DNA from: Planoprotostelium fungivorum
Taxonomy: Eukaryota > Evosea > Variosea > Cavosteliida > Cavosteliaceae
Assembly (NCBI GenBank): GCA_003024175.1
Contig: MDYQ01000320.1
Coordinates: 1 to 24,626, forward strand
Length of the DNA stretch: 24,626 bases
Direction: 5' to 3'
Part shown: positions 10,501 through 21,326 of the stretch, one piece after another
How positions within the stretch are numbered: position 1 is the first letter of the stretch
How the letters are laid out: each line of letters begins with the position of its first letter
Program-made: the position numbers and the translations under genes
The notes under the pieces: model-generated
Database searches by the model: none
What the model was told of the DNA's origin: nothing
Seen by the model: only the letters and a program-made list of their open reading frames with translations

Positions 10501-12135
10501 GTTGTTGTACAGCGTGGATGACTTGATGTCAATGCCGCTGTTCTCGACAGCCATGGATATAGCACCTCTTCCGCAGTTACTGATGCTGTAAGATTTCAGA
10601 ATCATCATCAAATTTAGATGATACGATTCACCTCACGGTATCGATCAATATGGTGGCCTTTATTGTACTACTGACCTTGATTCCCCCTTGACTGTATCCA
10701 TGGATACTCGTGTTTCTGAGGAGAAAGAAGCCGTACATCAACTGCAAGTGCAGCGCTGGTGTTTTTGTTTCTTCGATTGGACCCGTCCAGATGGTATCTT
10801 GCATGAGCAGCATCGCTGTTATATCCATATTGAGGATAATCCTCGCACTTGACATGATATTTCGATCAAATTTGACGGACGTGGATAATTTGCCTTGCGT
10901 GATGACATACGTCAAGAAAACGAACGTGTTATCTGATATCACGTCCCCCCTTCTCGTTTCATATCCCTTATTCTTTTTACGTCAGCTGAATATCGATACT
11001 CTCGAAAAAGTCTTCACCTCTATCAAATTGAATGCACGAATGTCATTGTGATGCAGCAGGAGGGTCACACCGTTTGATTCGACGGCCGCCAGTTGACCAA
11101 CTCGATTGTGGTGCATGAGGATGGATCCGTTGGTGGACGATCCACTCTTGCTCAGTATGATCGTCGAAAACGAATTGTTATCGATCTGTAATGATGGGAT
11201 GCGATCGCCATGCTCGATCGATGCGATCAGTCGGACGTATACTCGACAAAGAGTGAGGGTGTTTCCGGTGAGGCGTAAATCTGGCATTTCCATGGTAACG
11301 AGGTGAATATCCAGTTGGGGAAGAGTGTTGTTCTCCACGATGATGTGACGCTCGTTTCTCTTCAGACCTTGAGCATCGGACCATTGGATGTCTAAGCGGG
11401 CGGGTTTTGAAGAGGGATCATGCGTGTTGTTGATGATGGCGTGATGCGATCGCACACCCGTGGTGTTGTCCGAGAAGGAGAAAGCGGATGAGCCCATCAG
11501 GTAGTTTGAGGTGAAGAGGAAGACAGAGGATGCGTTGGCGGTTGATGTGGATGATTCGAATGGAAGAGTGTGGAGGAGACTGACAGTCGTGTGATTGAAG
11601 AGGCAGTCACTGAATGTAGAATTGGGAGAAGCATCTTGTGCTCGGATCTGTTCGCATGATTTTTAGAGAATCACAAGAATGGATCGGCCCACCGTGATTC
11701 GTGAGTCATACAGGCGAACAGATCGCAGGGTAACCTCTCTACAATTTGGTGATCTGACCATGCTGCAGCGGTCGATGTCTACAAGCTTCCAGAAGAGTGA
11801 AGGTTGGACATCGCAAGAAATCTTCGGAGCGTTGAGACAGGTGATTCTAGGTATCTGTATATCCTCAGTCTTTGTCTTCGGGTAGTAAACACCTGTGTTT
11901 CGGAATCATTTGACCACCATCCCCGAATCTGAGAGGGCATCCGATCTCTGATGTTATACTGACCAGAAGATAGACACACATTCGTGCTATTTTGCGGAAT
12001 GCTTCTGCAGGGGTTCATCCTATCTCCACACGAGACAACATCGTTTCCAGACTGACTGTCCACATATATCTCACAATCATCCAAAGAGGTGGCGGTGTGT
12101 ATGAGGAGAAAGACGCAAAGAAGCCGTGCGATCAT
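7574..12135 (-). CDS. Family copy B: beta-helix/Cys-rich/multipass membrane protein, interrupted by duplicated sequence and one N
   Basis: Exons from the start: 12135-11893, 11854-11693, 11647-11018, 10972-10632, 10585-10363, 10324-10034, 9116-8786, 8734-8373, 8321-8194, 8151-8071, 8017-7943, 7903-7732 and 7693-7574, about 1052 residues if only one copy of the duplicated block is used. The second copy of exons 5 and 6 lies at 9836-9614 and 9575-9282. The plan is that of copy A: signal peptide (MIARLLCVFLLIHTATS), CEIYVDSQSGND cap, beta-helix with NNTSPTVGGAISIS repeats, Cys-rich module, CHNCPSGYC/ELCGGCADGYTLGF, and membrane helices. The tail is DNEPLLLNEEM, so the Tyr of the YEPL motif is lost. 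As assembled, the exon 6 donor (phase 0) meets an exon 5 acceptor (phase 2), which breaks the frame. The 5' and 3' halves may come from different alleles or paralogs. Confidence 0.8.
9138..9888. repeat. Direct duplicate, left copy (751 bp)
   Basis: It matches 9890-10637 end to end with about 35 substitutions and one in-frame 3-base indel (by hand alignment). It covers, on the - strand, the end of exon 4, exon 5, exon 6 and most of the following long intron of copy B. It ends exactly at the N. Many differences are synonymous, as expected for alleles or recent paralogs. Confidence 0.9.
9889..9889. other. Single ambiguous base (N) at a probable contig join
   Basis: This is the only N in the window. 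It lies exactly between two direct copies of about 750 bp, as expected when two overlapping contigs were placed side by side without merging. Confidence 0.9.
9890..10637. repeat. Direct duplicate, right copy (748 bp)
   Basis: It matches 9138-9888. The three missing bases remove the Lys from the CPEKGVEC motif. This copy is colinear with the 5' part of gene B (exon 4 runs through its right end), while the left copy is colinear with the 3' part. Confidence 0.9.
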
Positions 12136-12553
12136 CCTCTCAATCGTCCGACGTCTCTTTTTGTAGATAGAGTATGGCAGATGATCAGAACCTAATGAAT
12201 TCTCATAACTCCGTTATATTTCTACAACACGAGCGTCTGCGTATACCGTGATAGAGACAATATTATATATACCATAGACGTAGATAGAAAGAGATTGAAC
12301 CTTGTTATATGTTCTAGTCTACCCATTACATGAGAACATTTTGTCGATTCGGGGAGGCCTTGTTGAAAATATTGTCCAGCGGGTTCGTTTTCAAACCATT
12401 TAAAATTAGTACACAAAAACACGGTTGATATCGTGCCTGTTGCTATTAGCAACTCGGTTTGTTAACGTGAAAAATTTAAAGGTTATGAAAACGAACCCGC
12501 TGGACAATACATTCCGCTCAGAAATACCATTTTTTATCGCATCCAATTGTCTA
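12136..12553. other. Spacer between copy B start and copy C stop; putative promoter of B
   Basis: This 418-bp spacer is AT-richer than the genes. It holds the copy B promoter and leader, plus a 136-bp inverted-repeat element (12372-12507) 236 bp upstream of the B start and 46 bp past the C stop. No gene was seen. Confidence 0.6.
12372..12507. mobile_element. 136-bp MITE with 22-bp terminal inverted repeats and TA target-site duplication
   Basis: The left end (12372-12393) begins TTGTCCAGCGGG and is the exact reverse complement of the right end (12486-12507). An imperfect inverted repeat continues inward through the AT-rich AAACCATTTAAAATT and AAATTTAAAGG stretches. TA dinucleotides flank it at 12370-12371 and 12508-12509, as left by Tc1/mariner-type transposases. 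The interior has no coding capacity but contains a small hairpin (12439-12453, GTTGCTA/TAGCAAC). It fits a non-autonomous Tc1/mariner-like or Stowaway-like MITE. No autonomous partner is in the window. Its GC-rich ends and AT-rich body differ from the surrounding spacer. Confidence 0.75.
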
Positions 12554-15500
12554 TCATAGTTCCTCTGTGCTGAGCATCGGCTCATAATCATTTGTGGGGA
12601 GTCTCTGCTTCCGTTTCGACCAAAGTTTGTGGATGGCGATCAAAAGGCATGCGATGAAGGGAAATGCAATAGCGATCTGCGAGATCGTCATGAATAGCAT
12701 GTTTCGAACGATGAACGTAGAACACACCAGAAAGACGTGAGAGTATCTCTCTTCTAGCTGTCCGTTCAATACTGTCAGACAGCACAGAGACAGAAGACAT
12801 GTTGTCTCTAGCCACTGCCCAGCTGCTGTGACAAAAGGTGTGAAGACAAGATGCAGAAAGAGAGCAGTGAGAAGCAGAAACCGCATCACTGTTGCTGACC
12901 TGTGTCACGTCAGTCTCTGTCTAGCATTACGTGCTCACCATCGCTCGTCAGTGATGAACACATATGCCACTGCTATAGCCAGTCTTCTGACCATGTACAC
13001 ACTCTCCCAGTACCTGCTCTCACGTCACTCTCTCTTCTGCTTGTGCCTTCTGTTCAGTCTGTGCTCACTTTCTAGACTGTCTGTAGCAGCCATCTAAGAC
13101 GATAAGGACATCTCTGCCTATCTCTCTTTCCGTCCCTTTCAGCCTTCGCCTAAAACTAGATGACGACAGGACTACGAATTTTACAGCCCACCTGATGAAG
13201 ATGATAACAAGAGGCAATGGTAGGAGCACTATGGAAGCTGTAGAGACCAGAATTGTTCTCCACCACTGATCGCATCTCTCTGTTCCTGCGTTGTACATCA
13301 CCCATCGCTCAGGCTCTATCTGTCTTCTCTCAGTCTTCTCTTCACCCGCATCTTTCTCTTCATATCTTCTCTCACCTCAATGCAGAAGTACAGCTTCAGA
13401 TATGACGCTATCAGCCCGCTGTACATCAGCAAGAAACCTGCCACAAGGCCTGTCGTGCACCGACTCAGCATGCTTCTCTTGTCCAGTGCTTTTGTCAGAA
13501 AGATGATCTTTCGTGGTGGCATTGTGCAGCCCATCTTGTGGTACAATAGGATGCACAGACAGGCCAGGAGAAACAGAAAGACGGTACCAAATGGAATGTA
13601 CAGAGACATGAACTCTCTCTCAATGTAGTCCATACTTCCAACGCAGAAACCGAGAGAAGAAGAGCCCATGTTGGTGGGCGTGGTGAACAGAGAAGAGAAC
13701 ATCGTGATGATGCTGTTCTGCTTCTCTTGCTTCACTACGATTGTTTTAATCCATATGAGAATGACTGGTGAATCGAGGAAGCAATCTCACATAAAAGAGG
13801 CACGGTCTGTACAAAGTATGACATCGACTTCCACATCGACCCATCTCCTATCGGCAGGAATAGCAGCACTGCCACGTAGATGACAGGCACCATAGAGAGC
13901 AGTGCGATCCATTCGTGTCTGCAGTGATCGACAGGCAGACAAGCAGATGTGAGAAAGCCAAGTGTGTAGCCATCTGCACAGCCGCCACACAGCTCGCCGC
14001 TGCGATGACCGATGCATGAGCTGTTCCACAGATGAGCTGTCTCGTTGCAGTAGCCGCTGGGACAGTTGTGACAGACGAGCTGTTGTACAGCGTTCTTGCC
14101 ACACCAATAGTTTGGCTTTGCCTATAGTTCTCGTCAGTGGATGTCGTCACATGGTGGATCTATTGGAGATGGACGATTTGATCACGAATATCGTCACGAA
14201 GGTAGTATGGAATGTCGACAAGAGATTGGAATGGAATCTTCACCTTTGGTGTTCTGCCGTCGATGCATTCCACTCCCTTCTCTGGACATCTCGTGCACTC
14301 GTTGCCCTTCTCGACATCCTCTACCACTTCTCCTCTGCCCAGAAAGTATGTGCCACTTGCGCACGGTCTGCAGCTCCACACGAGTGATGCTGAGGCGTTG
14401 GATGAAGCCAAGTATCTCTCTTCTGCACAAGACAGTGACACGTTCTCATAGTGATAGTTGCCGTTGAGAATGACGACAGAGTGATCGACGAGAGGTTGAT
14501 CTATGTCATCTTGTACGATGATACTGACGTTATCCATCTGCAATTTTTCACCACGTCATCCTATTCTGTCTCCTCACATCAAGTGTGCTGGCAGAGACCG
14601 ATACGGCCGAACTGTGAGGCGATCGATTGTCGACCAGAATGGAGTCCCGCATGGTGAATGGGTTGTCGTGGCCTGAGATGAGGATAGCACCTCCTGCCGT
14701 TGGACTCGTGTTGTTGTGGAAGATCACGGACCTCAGATTCACAGAAGAAGATTCTGCAGCCACAACGATACCTCCCTTTCCACAGTGACTTACACTGGTT
14801 CCTCTCAGCCGAATCACATAAAACGTCCGAAATGGTGTCTCCAACTCACTTGATCGATTCGATGTAGATGCTGGATCGCACCGTCCCACCGATGCTGATG
14901 CCTCCTCCTCTGTATCCACTTATCTTGCTGTTCTTCAAGAAGAGAGAACAGCTCGTCATCTGTGCGATCAGCAGGGCTGGCATCTCTGTTTGGTTGTAAA
15001 CTGGCCCCGTCCAAACGTTATCTAGCACGTAGAGATCTGCATTCGCATCCGAGATGAATGTGATATCTGCCCTGGAGAGGAAGTTCCGCGCGATGTATGT
15101 GTCACCACTTCTTCCCATCGTGCTAAATACAGAAACGTAATTGAGCTGGACGAAAGTGTTGTCCGTGATCACGTCTGTCCCTCTGGTGCTCACGTCTCCT
15201 CTCTGTATTCCTCAATCATCACGATGTGAGTGTTTGTGAATAGAAATGAAGGATGAAATGGAGGCAGTTCATAGATGGTGTAGAAACAACACACCCCCGA
15301 TATAGAGCAGATGCGAATATCATTGTTGTGGATTGCGAGCGGTAAGCTATTGGATCGAACGGTCAACCGTACCAGTACATTTTTCTGAAGGTTGACGGCA
15401 CCGTGGATAATATCTCGACCCTGTTTGTCGAGATTGAAGGTAGAAATGTGGTTGTCCTCGATGAAGATGAGAGACCCGATCGTAACCAATCCAGAGATGG

Positions 15501-16412
15501 TGAGCGAGACGTCACACTTGACCAGTCGATTGCCTACCATCTTCAAATCTGGTATACCATTGGTACGGAGATTGAGCGCCACAGAAGGTAAGACGTTCTT
15601 CTGTATCAGAAGGTGGCCCGTCGAATAATCAGTATCGTGTTGTCTGATCCATGCGATGAGAATGGTGGGAGACTGTTGGCTTCGAGATGTGGGGTCGAAG
15701 GTGTTGTTGATGAGCTCTTGAAACGATTGTATCTTCGTGGTCTTGTCCCAAAAGGAGAAACGAGATGAACCCAGCATGCGGTTGTTTTTGAATCGGAGGA
15801 GAGATAATGATGTCATCGGTGGTGGAGATGATTCAGAAACCGAATAGTGGGTGAGATCCAGTTTGGTGTTGTCGAATAGACAATCGTAGACGGTCGAGTT
15901 GAAAGAATTGCCCATTGATGTGATCTGTTGGATGGTCGATCTCATATCCATCATATCATCACCATCTCACAAACAGTCGTGTATGAAAGAAGGAAATCGA
16001 ATTCAAGGTGATTGTTGTGCATCGTGGGTCTATGAATTGGCAATTCTTGATGTGTAAACGGTCCCAATACAGTGAGGGCTGCACATCACAAGAGATCTCT
16101 ACTTCCTTCTGACAGAAAATCTGAGGGACCTGTTCTTATCAGTTTTCATTCCGACGATCACTGCACCTGTCCATTCGAGCCTGCTGGTTTCCACGCTCGA
16201 ATTTGAGATGGTAATCGATCCGTAATGTTATACTGACCGGAAGACAGACACACGTTCGTGCTGTTATATGGAATGCTTAGACAGGGGTGCAGCGGATCAC
16301 CGCAGGAAGCGCTGTCGTGACCGGAATGGCCATCAACGTATACCTCACAATCGTCCAGAGATCTGACGATATGGAACAGGAGGGATAGACAGAAGAATCG
16401 GTTTACCATCAT
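12554..16412 (-). CDS. Family copy C: beta-helix/Cys-rich/multipass membrane protein
   Basis: Exons from the start: 16412-16167, 16129-15971, 15924-15295, 15202-14850, 14794-14578, 14537-14244, 14121-13791, 13734-13376, 13319-13192, 13149-13069, 13013-12939, 12899-12728 and 12676-12554, about 1055 residues with an unbroken frame. It starts MMVNRFFCLSLLFHIVRS (signal peptide), then CEVYVDGHSGHDSASCG and PCLSIPYNSTNVCLSSGQ. The beta-helix domain has NNTSPTAGGAI and VDNRSPHSSAV. The juxtamembrane module has CRPCASGTYFLGRG, CTRCPEKGVEC, CHNCPSGYC and ELCGGCADGYTLGF. Hydrophobic helices follow, and the tail is NDYEPMLSTEEL. The 51-nt intron at 12677-12727 is open in frame, so an unspliced product would add 17 residues. 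This is the cleanest copy and the best reference for the family. Function unknown. Confidence 0.87.
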
Positions 16413-17062
16413 GTTCTGTGATGGATGCGCAGAGCTTCCGTTTTCTCTTCAAAACCCGCCTTATGGTTCGCTGTAGAAACTGTGATGGAAACCGGCAGAA
16501 AAAATTTTCCGCTTTAATTAATACGGTCTTGAACGGTGATACGTCAGACATGTGGTGTACCTGCTCAGCTACGAAACAGGGCTCAAGGCTGATTCATTTT
16601 GTCTGAACGACTTGTCAGATTTGCACTCCTTCACCAAGATTTAAATTATAATGATATTTATAATAATTATTGATTAAATCATCTGTCTGCAATTGAATAC
16701 GAACTGCTTGATGATGATCAGAAAACTCTCGTTTATAAGCAAATTGAACATATTGTCGGTGAACGTTGTAAACGCCCCATTAGATCAATACCGTATCCTT
16801 GTGGAAAATATCCCTTCATTTTCCCATCATCATCCGTTCCACATGATCGATGATCGACTGACCAAGAGATCGATCATCAGTATTTCCTCTTCTTTGATGG
16901 CTGGGAAAGGAATGATTCTGCGTCGTACAATTCTTCCTTGTGTAAAGCGAACGTATGCGTGGTTCTCCGGTATGTGATTCGATTCAGACTCTCTGCTGAC
17001 ATTCCACTGGCATCGTTCATTCTCTTCCTTCGTGGAGATGAATTGTAGAGATAAGATGATTC
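16413..17062. other. AT-rich 650-bp spacer between copies C and D, with an unassigned reading-frame fragment
   Basis: This is the longest spacer inside the array and clearly more AT-rich (for example 16640-16680) than the genes. A 59-codon open stretch at 16674-16850 (+) reads like protein (ELLDDDQKTLVYKQIEHIVG, then ERCKRPIRSIPYPCG) but has no start or partner exons I could identify. A 62-codon frame at 16418-16606 carries CRNC and CTC cysteines. Neither is recognised; they may be remnants of a lost gene or element. The part nearest 16413 should hold the copy C promoter. Confidence 0.4.
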
Positions 17063-20000
17063 TTACAATTCATCGCCGTTGCAAAGAGGCTCGTAACTCG
17101 GGTGACTTCTTCTCGTTCTCTTGTTCCAGTATTTGTGAACGACTATGACCAGGCTAACCATGAAGGGTACGGCGATGATGATCTACAACGCAATTCAATT
17201 GAGCTCGTCGAACGATGTACGATCTATCAACCCACCAGAAATGCGTGAGAGTATTTTTCTTCCAGCTGTCCGTTCAGCAACGTCAGACAGCACAGAGACA
17301 GGAGACACATGGTCTCTAGCCACTGCCCTGCTGCTGTGACAAAAGGTGTGAAGACGAGATGCAGAAAGAGAGCAGTGAGAAGCAGAAACCTCATCACTGT
17401 CGCTGACCTGTGTCACATCAGTCTCTGTCTAGCATCATAGCACACTTACCATCACTCGTCAGTGATGAACACATATGCCACTGCTATCACTACTCGTCTC
17501 ACCATGTACACGCTTTCCCAGTACCTGCTCTCACGTCACTCTCTCTTCTGCCTTGTGCATTCTGTTCAGCCTGTACTCACTTTGTGGAGTGTCTGTAGCA
17601 GCCGTCTAAGACCATGAGCACATCTCTGCCTGTCTCTCTTTCCATTCCCTTGAGCTTTCTTCTATTCCAAATATCACGGATAATACCAAGAACATGGAAC
17701 CCACCTGATGAAGATAATGAAGAGAGGGGCAGGTATGAAAAGGATCGACACGATCGAAATGAGAACCATTCTCCATGACTGATCACATCTCTCTGTTCCT
17801 GCGTTGTACATCACCCATCGCCCCGGCTCTATCTGTTCTCTCTCAGTCTCCTGCTTCATTCTTCTCTTGTTCTCTCTCACCTCTATGCAGAAGTACAGCT
17901 TCAGATATGACGCTATCAGCCCGCTGTACATAAGCAAGAAGCCTGTCACAAGGCCTGTTGTACATCGACTCAGCATGCTTCTCTTGTTCAGTGCGTTTGT
18001 CAGAAAGATGATCTTTCGTCGTGGCATCGTACAGCTGATCTTGCTGAATCCCAGGGTGCATAGACAGATTACGAGGATGAAGATAGTGCCAAATGGAATG
18101 TATAGAGATATGAACTCCCTCTCGATATAGTCCATTCTCCCAATGCAGAAACCGAGAAAGGAGGAGCCCATGTTGGTCGGCATGGTGAAGAGTGAAGAGA
18201 TCATCGTGATGATGCTGCTCTGTCTCTCTTGCTTCACTGCCGTCATTAGTAAAAGGGAGGTGAATGATCGTCTACGATGAATTACAAGAATCATTCTCAC
18301 GTAAGAGTGGGACCGTCTGCACAAAGTATGACATCGACTTCCACATTGACCCATCTCCTATCGGCAGGAACAGCAGCACTGCCACGTAGACGACAGGCAC
18401 CATAGAGAGCAGTGCGATCCACTCGTGTCTGCAGTGATCGACAGGCAGACAAGCAGATGTGAGAAAGCCAAGTGTGTAGCCGTCTGCACAGCCGCCACAC
18501 AGCTCGCCGCTGCGATGACCGATGCATGAGCTGTTCCACAGATGAGCTGTCTCGTTGCAGTAGCCGCTGGGACAGTTGTGGCATATCAGCTCTGCTCGAT
18601 CATCCATTCTACACCAATAGTTGGGTTTACCCTGTCATCTCGATCAGATACTGTTGAGATGAACTCATCATAATACCTTTGGTGTCCTTCCGTCGATGCA
18701 TTCCACTCCCTTCCCTGGACATCTCGTGCACTCGTTGCCCTTCTCGACATCCTCTACCACTTCTCCTCTGCCCAGAAAGTATGTGCCACTTGCACACGGT
18801 CTACAGCTCCACACGAGTGATGCTGAGGCGTTGGATGAAGCCAAGTATCTCTCTTCTGCACAAGACAGTGACACGTTCTCATAGTGATAGTTGCCGTTGA
18901 GAATGACGACAGAGTGATCGACGAGAGGTTGATCTATGTCATCTTGTACGATGATATCCACACTCCTAAGCTGATTTACCGTCAACCTTAAGTTCTCTTT
19001 CACGGTCTCTCACTTGTATGACATCGTTCGATGATATGTAAAGGGCCGAACTGTGAGGCGATCGATTGTCGATCAGACTGCATTCGAGAAGGTTGATGAG
19101 AGCGTTTTTGCCCGAAATTGACACGGCACCACCCACCGTGGGGCTAGTGTTGTTGTAGAGGGTGATGGACGTCAGATTGATCGGACTCATCTCTGTCATC
19201 ATCAAGATGCCTCCTTTACCGCAGCTACTGATGCTGTACAAATGATCAACGAGATGTTACAGACGAGAAATCGATGAAAATGATCCAATTCCAGGAATTC
19301 TGGTGTGTCACTCACTTGATCGACTCGATGTGTATTCTAGATCCTAATGCACTGGCGATCTTGATTCCTCCACCTCTATATCCGTCCATGCTGCTGTTCC
19401 TCAGGACCAGAACGCCGCTCAAAATCTGCGTGAAGTGCAAGGCAGGCTCTTCCTCGTATCGCACGATTGGACCCGTCCAAACGTTGTCCATCATGAAGAG
19501 GAACGTGTCTACGAACGTGTTGATCGTGATGTCAGCTCTCGAAAAGTGATTTCTATCGATTCGAATCTCGTTGCGAGTGAGCAGATCATCGTTGGTGTGT
19601 ACGATGGTATAGGTGAAGGTGGTGAAGGTATTGTCCGTTATAATGTCTCCCATATCAGGTACGTAGCCTCCCGTCTGCATCGATCAGTCGATTCACCATC
19701 GTCGATTCTTCACCTCGAATCTCTCCCAATTCAGGATGTCGTTGTTTTTTACGACGATGGCCGTACCGTTCGACGAAACTTCCATATATAGCATGTGATT
19801 GTGTCGGATGTTCAGAGGGCCTCGTGCACTGGCTCCCTTCTTTGACACGTGTATCACATTCATATCGGTTTCCTCGATGAATGCAGGGTGATGGCCGTAA
19901 AGGTCTTCGTCTTGGACGTTCAGGTAGATCAAACACACGACCATGTGATTCCTCGTCAGCTTCATGTCCGGTGATCCCAATGTCGAGAGATCGAATTGTG

Positions 20001-20830
20001 CGGTGCGTAGAATGTTGTTCTCGACTAGAAGGTGGCGGCCGGTTGGGTTCTCTCGATCGTAAGCGCCAGACCAAGTCAATTGGAGAGTCGTAGGAGCGGG
20101 TGTGGTCTGGGTGGCGTCGTACGTGTTATTGATGAGCTCTTGGTACGATTGTACCCCTGAGGTATGGTCTTCGAAGGAGAGTGAGGAAGAGCCCAGAATG
20201 TGATTCGAGAGAAGGCGGAAGTGAGAAGATGCGATGGTGGATGGTGCGGATGATTCGGAGGAATGGATGATGTGGAGATTTGTTTCGTTGAAGAGGCAGT
20301 CGTTGATGGTCGAATTGGAAGAGTTGTCTTTCACCGAGATCTGATCATACACCGTCAGATACCCACCGATCACAATCGATGTTGATTCACCGTGATTTTA
20401 GAGTTGAAAAAGTGAACGGATTCCAATGTTACTTCTCTGCATTCTGAATGTTCTACGAGACAGTTGCTGATCTCCACACGGTTCCAATGCATTGAAGATT
20501 GATAATCACAAGAGATGATCGCTTCGTTACGACAGGTGATCTGTGGCTCCTGGATATCGTCAATCTTCGTTCTGTCGAGTTAAATACCTGTTCTTCTGAT
20601 CGCCATGCTCGCATTTGAGGTGGTATTCGATCTGTGACAACATACTGCCCAGAAGACAAACACACGTTCGTGCTGTTATATGGAATGCTTCTACATGGAT
20701 TTAGAGCATCACCACACGAGGCGAGATCTCTTCCGATGTGATTGTCCACATACACTTCACAGAAGTCCGAAGAGTTGACAATACAGAGGAAGAAGGAAAG
20801 CCAAAAGAGTCGTAGACCATCTCCCATCAT
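17063..20830 (-). CDS. Family copy D: beta-helix/Cys-rich/multipass membrane protein with an in-frame TGA at a splice border
   Basis: Exons from the start: 20830-20588, 20540-20391, 20340-19714, 19674-19316, 19233-19014, 18970-18677, 18631-18301, 18236-17881, 17832-17705, 17661-17581, 17524-17450, 17407-17236 and 17182-17063, about 1051 residues. Landmarks are MMGDGLRLFWLSFFLCIV, CEVYVDNHIGRDLASCG, beta-helix repeats NNTSPTVGGAVSIS and IDNRSPHSSAL, the Cys-rich module, the membrane helices, and the tail SYEPLCNGDEL. In exon 11 the codon that is CGA in all other copies is TGA (17454-17452), just before the GTAAG donor. Splicing at the GTGATG donor six bases upstream (exon ending at 17456) would remove the stop and keep the frame. 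The region after NYWC (RMDDRAEL) differs from KNAVQQL in copies B and C. A start at 20827 is equally possible. Confidence 0.83.
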
Positions 20831-21326
20831 CTTCGCTATCGCTGGTTCTCAAACCGCCATCCATTGTAGACGTTTTACACTCAAAAAACTTGTCGCAGAA
20901 ATGTTACTGGCCTTTTCAAGGAGATGCAGAATAGAATCAACACGATCATGTCTATAAAATGCGAAAGCCTACGCTGATTGACAATTCTATACACGTATCC
21001 ATATATGATATTCGTCACCACAATATTCTGGCGTTGTAATGGTCAGATGACATATTTTCAGAAGAAGAGGACTTGATTTCGACCGCGAAATTGCCTCAAC
21101 ATTTCTCCCTCCATTTCAACCACACCATAAGCCGGTGGCCGCCCAGAGGACTCTGTTTGCTTTCTAAAGACGATAGAGAGGAGACAAAACATCAGCCGAA
21201 AAGAGGAGACCAAAGAAGGACTCCAACGGCTCAGCCTCCGCGACCACCATTCCTGTATAGAACGAAACGTTAAACGATCTTCTATAGAAGAAAAACAAAC
21301 AGAGTGGGTTGCATCTTTCAGATCGA
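20831..21326. promoter_or_regulatory. Divergent spacer between copy D and the RING gene
   Basis: This 496-bp region separates two head-to-head genes and must hold both promoters. Nothing else could be recognised. Short reading frames here are unconvincing. A TATAAA-containing tract lies near 20950-20960 (ctataaaatg), about 120 bp upstream of the copy D ATG, but its role is untested. Confidence 0.4.

Noticed and set aside
9138-10637. Genuine tandem exon duplication enlarging the gene B ectodomain
   Set aside because: Donor and acceptor phases across the join do not match, the breakpoint is mid-intron, and an N sits exactly at the junction.
12439-12453. Small hairpin GTTGCTA/TAGCAAC as a terminator for copy C
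   Set aside because: It lies inside the inverted-repeat element and is better explained as part of the MITE.
16418-16606. 62-codon frame with CxxC and CxC motifs
   Set aside because: It overlaps the probable promoter of copy C and has no recognisable domain.
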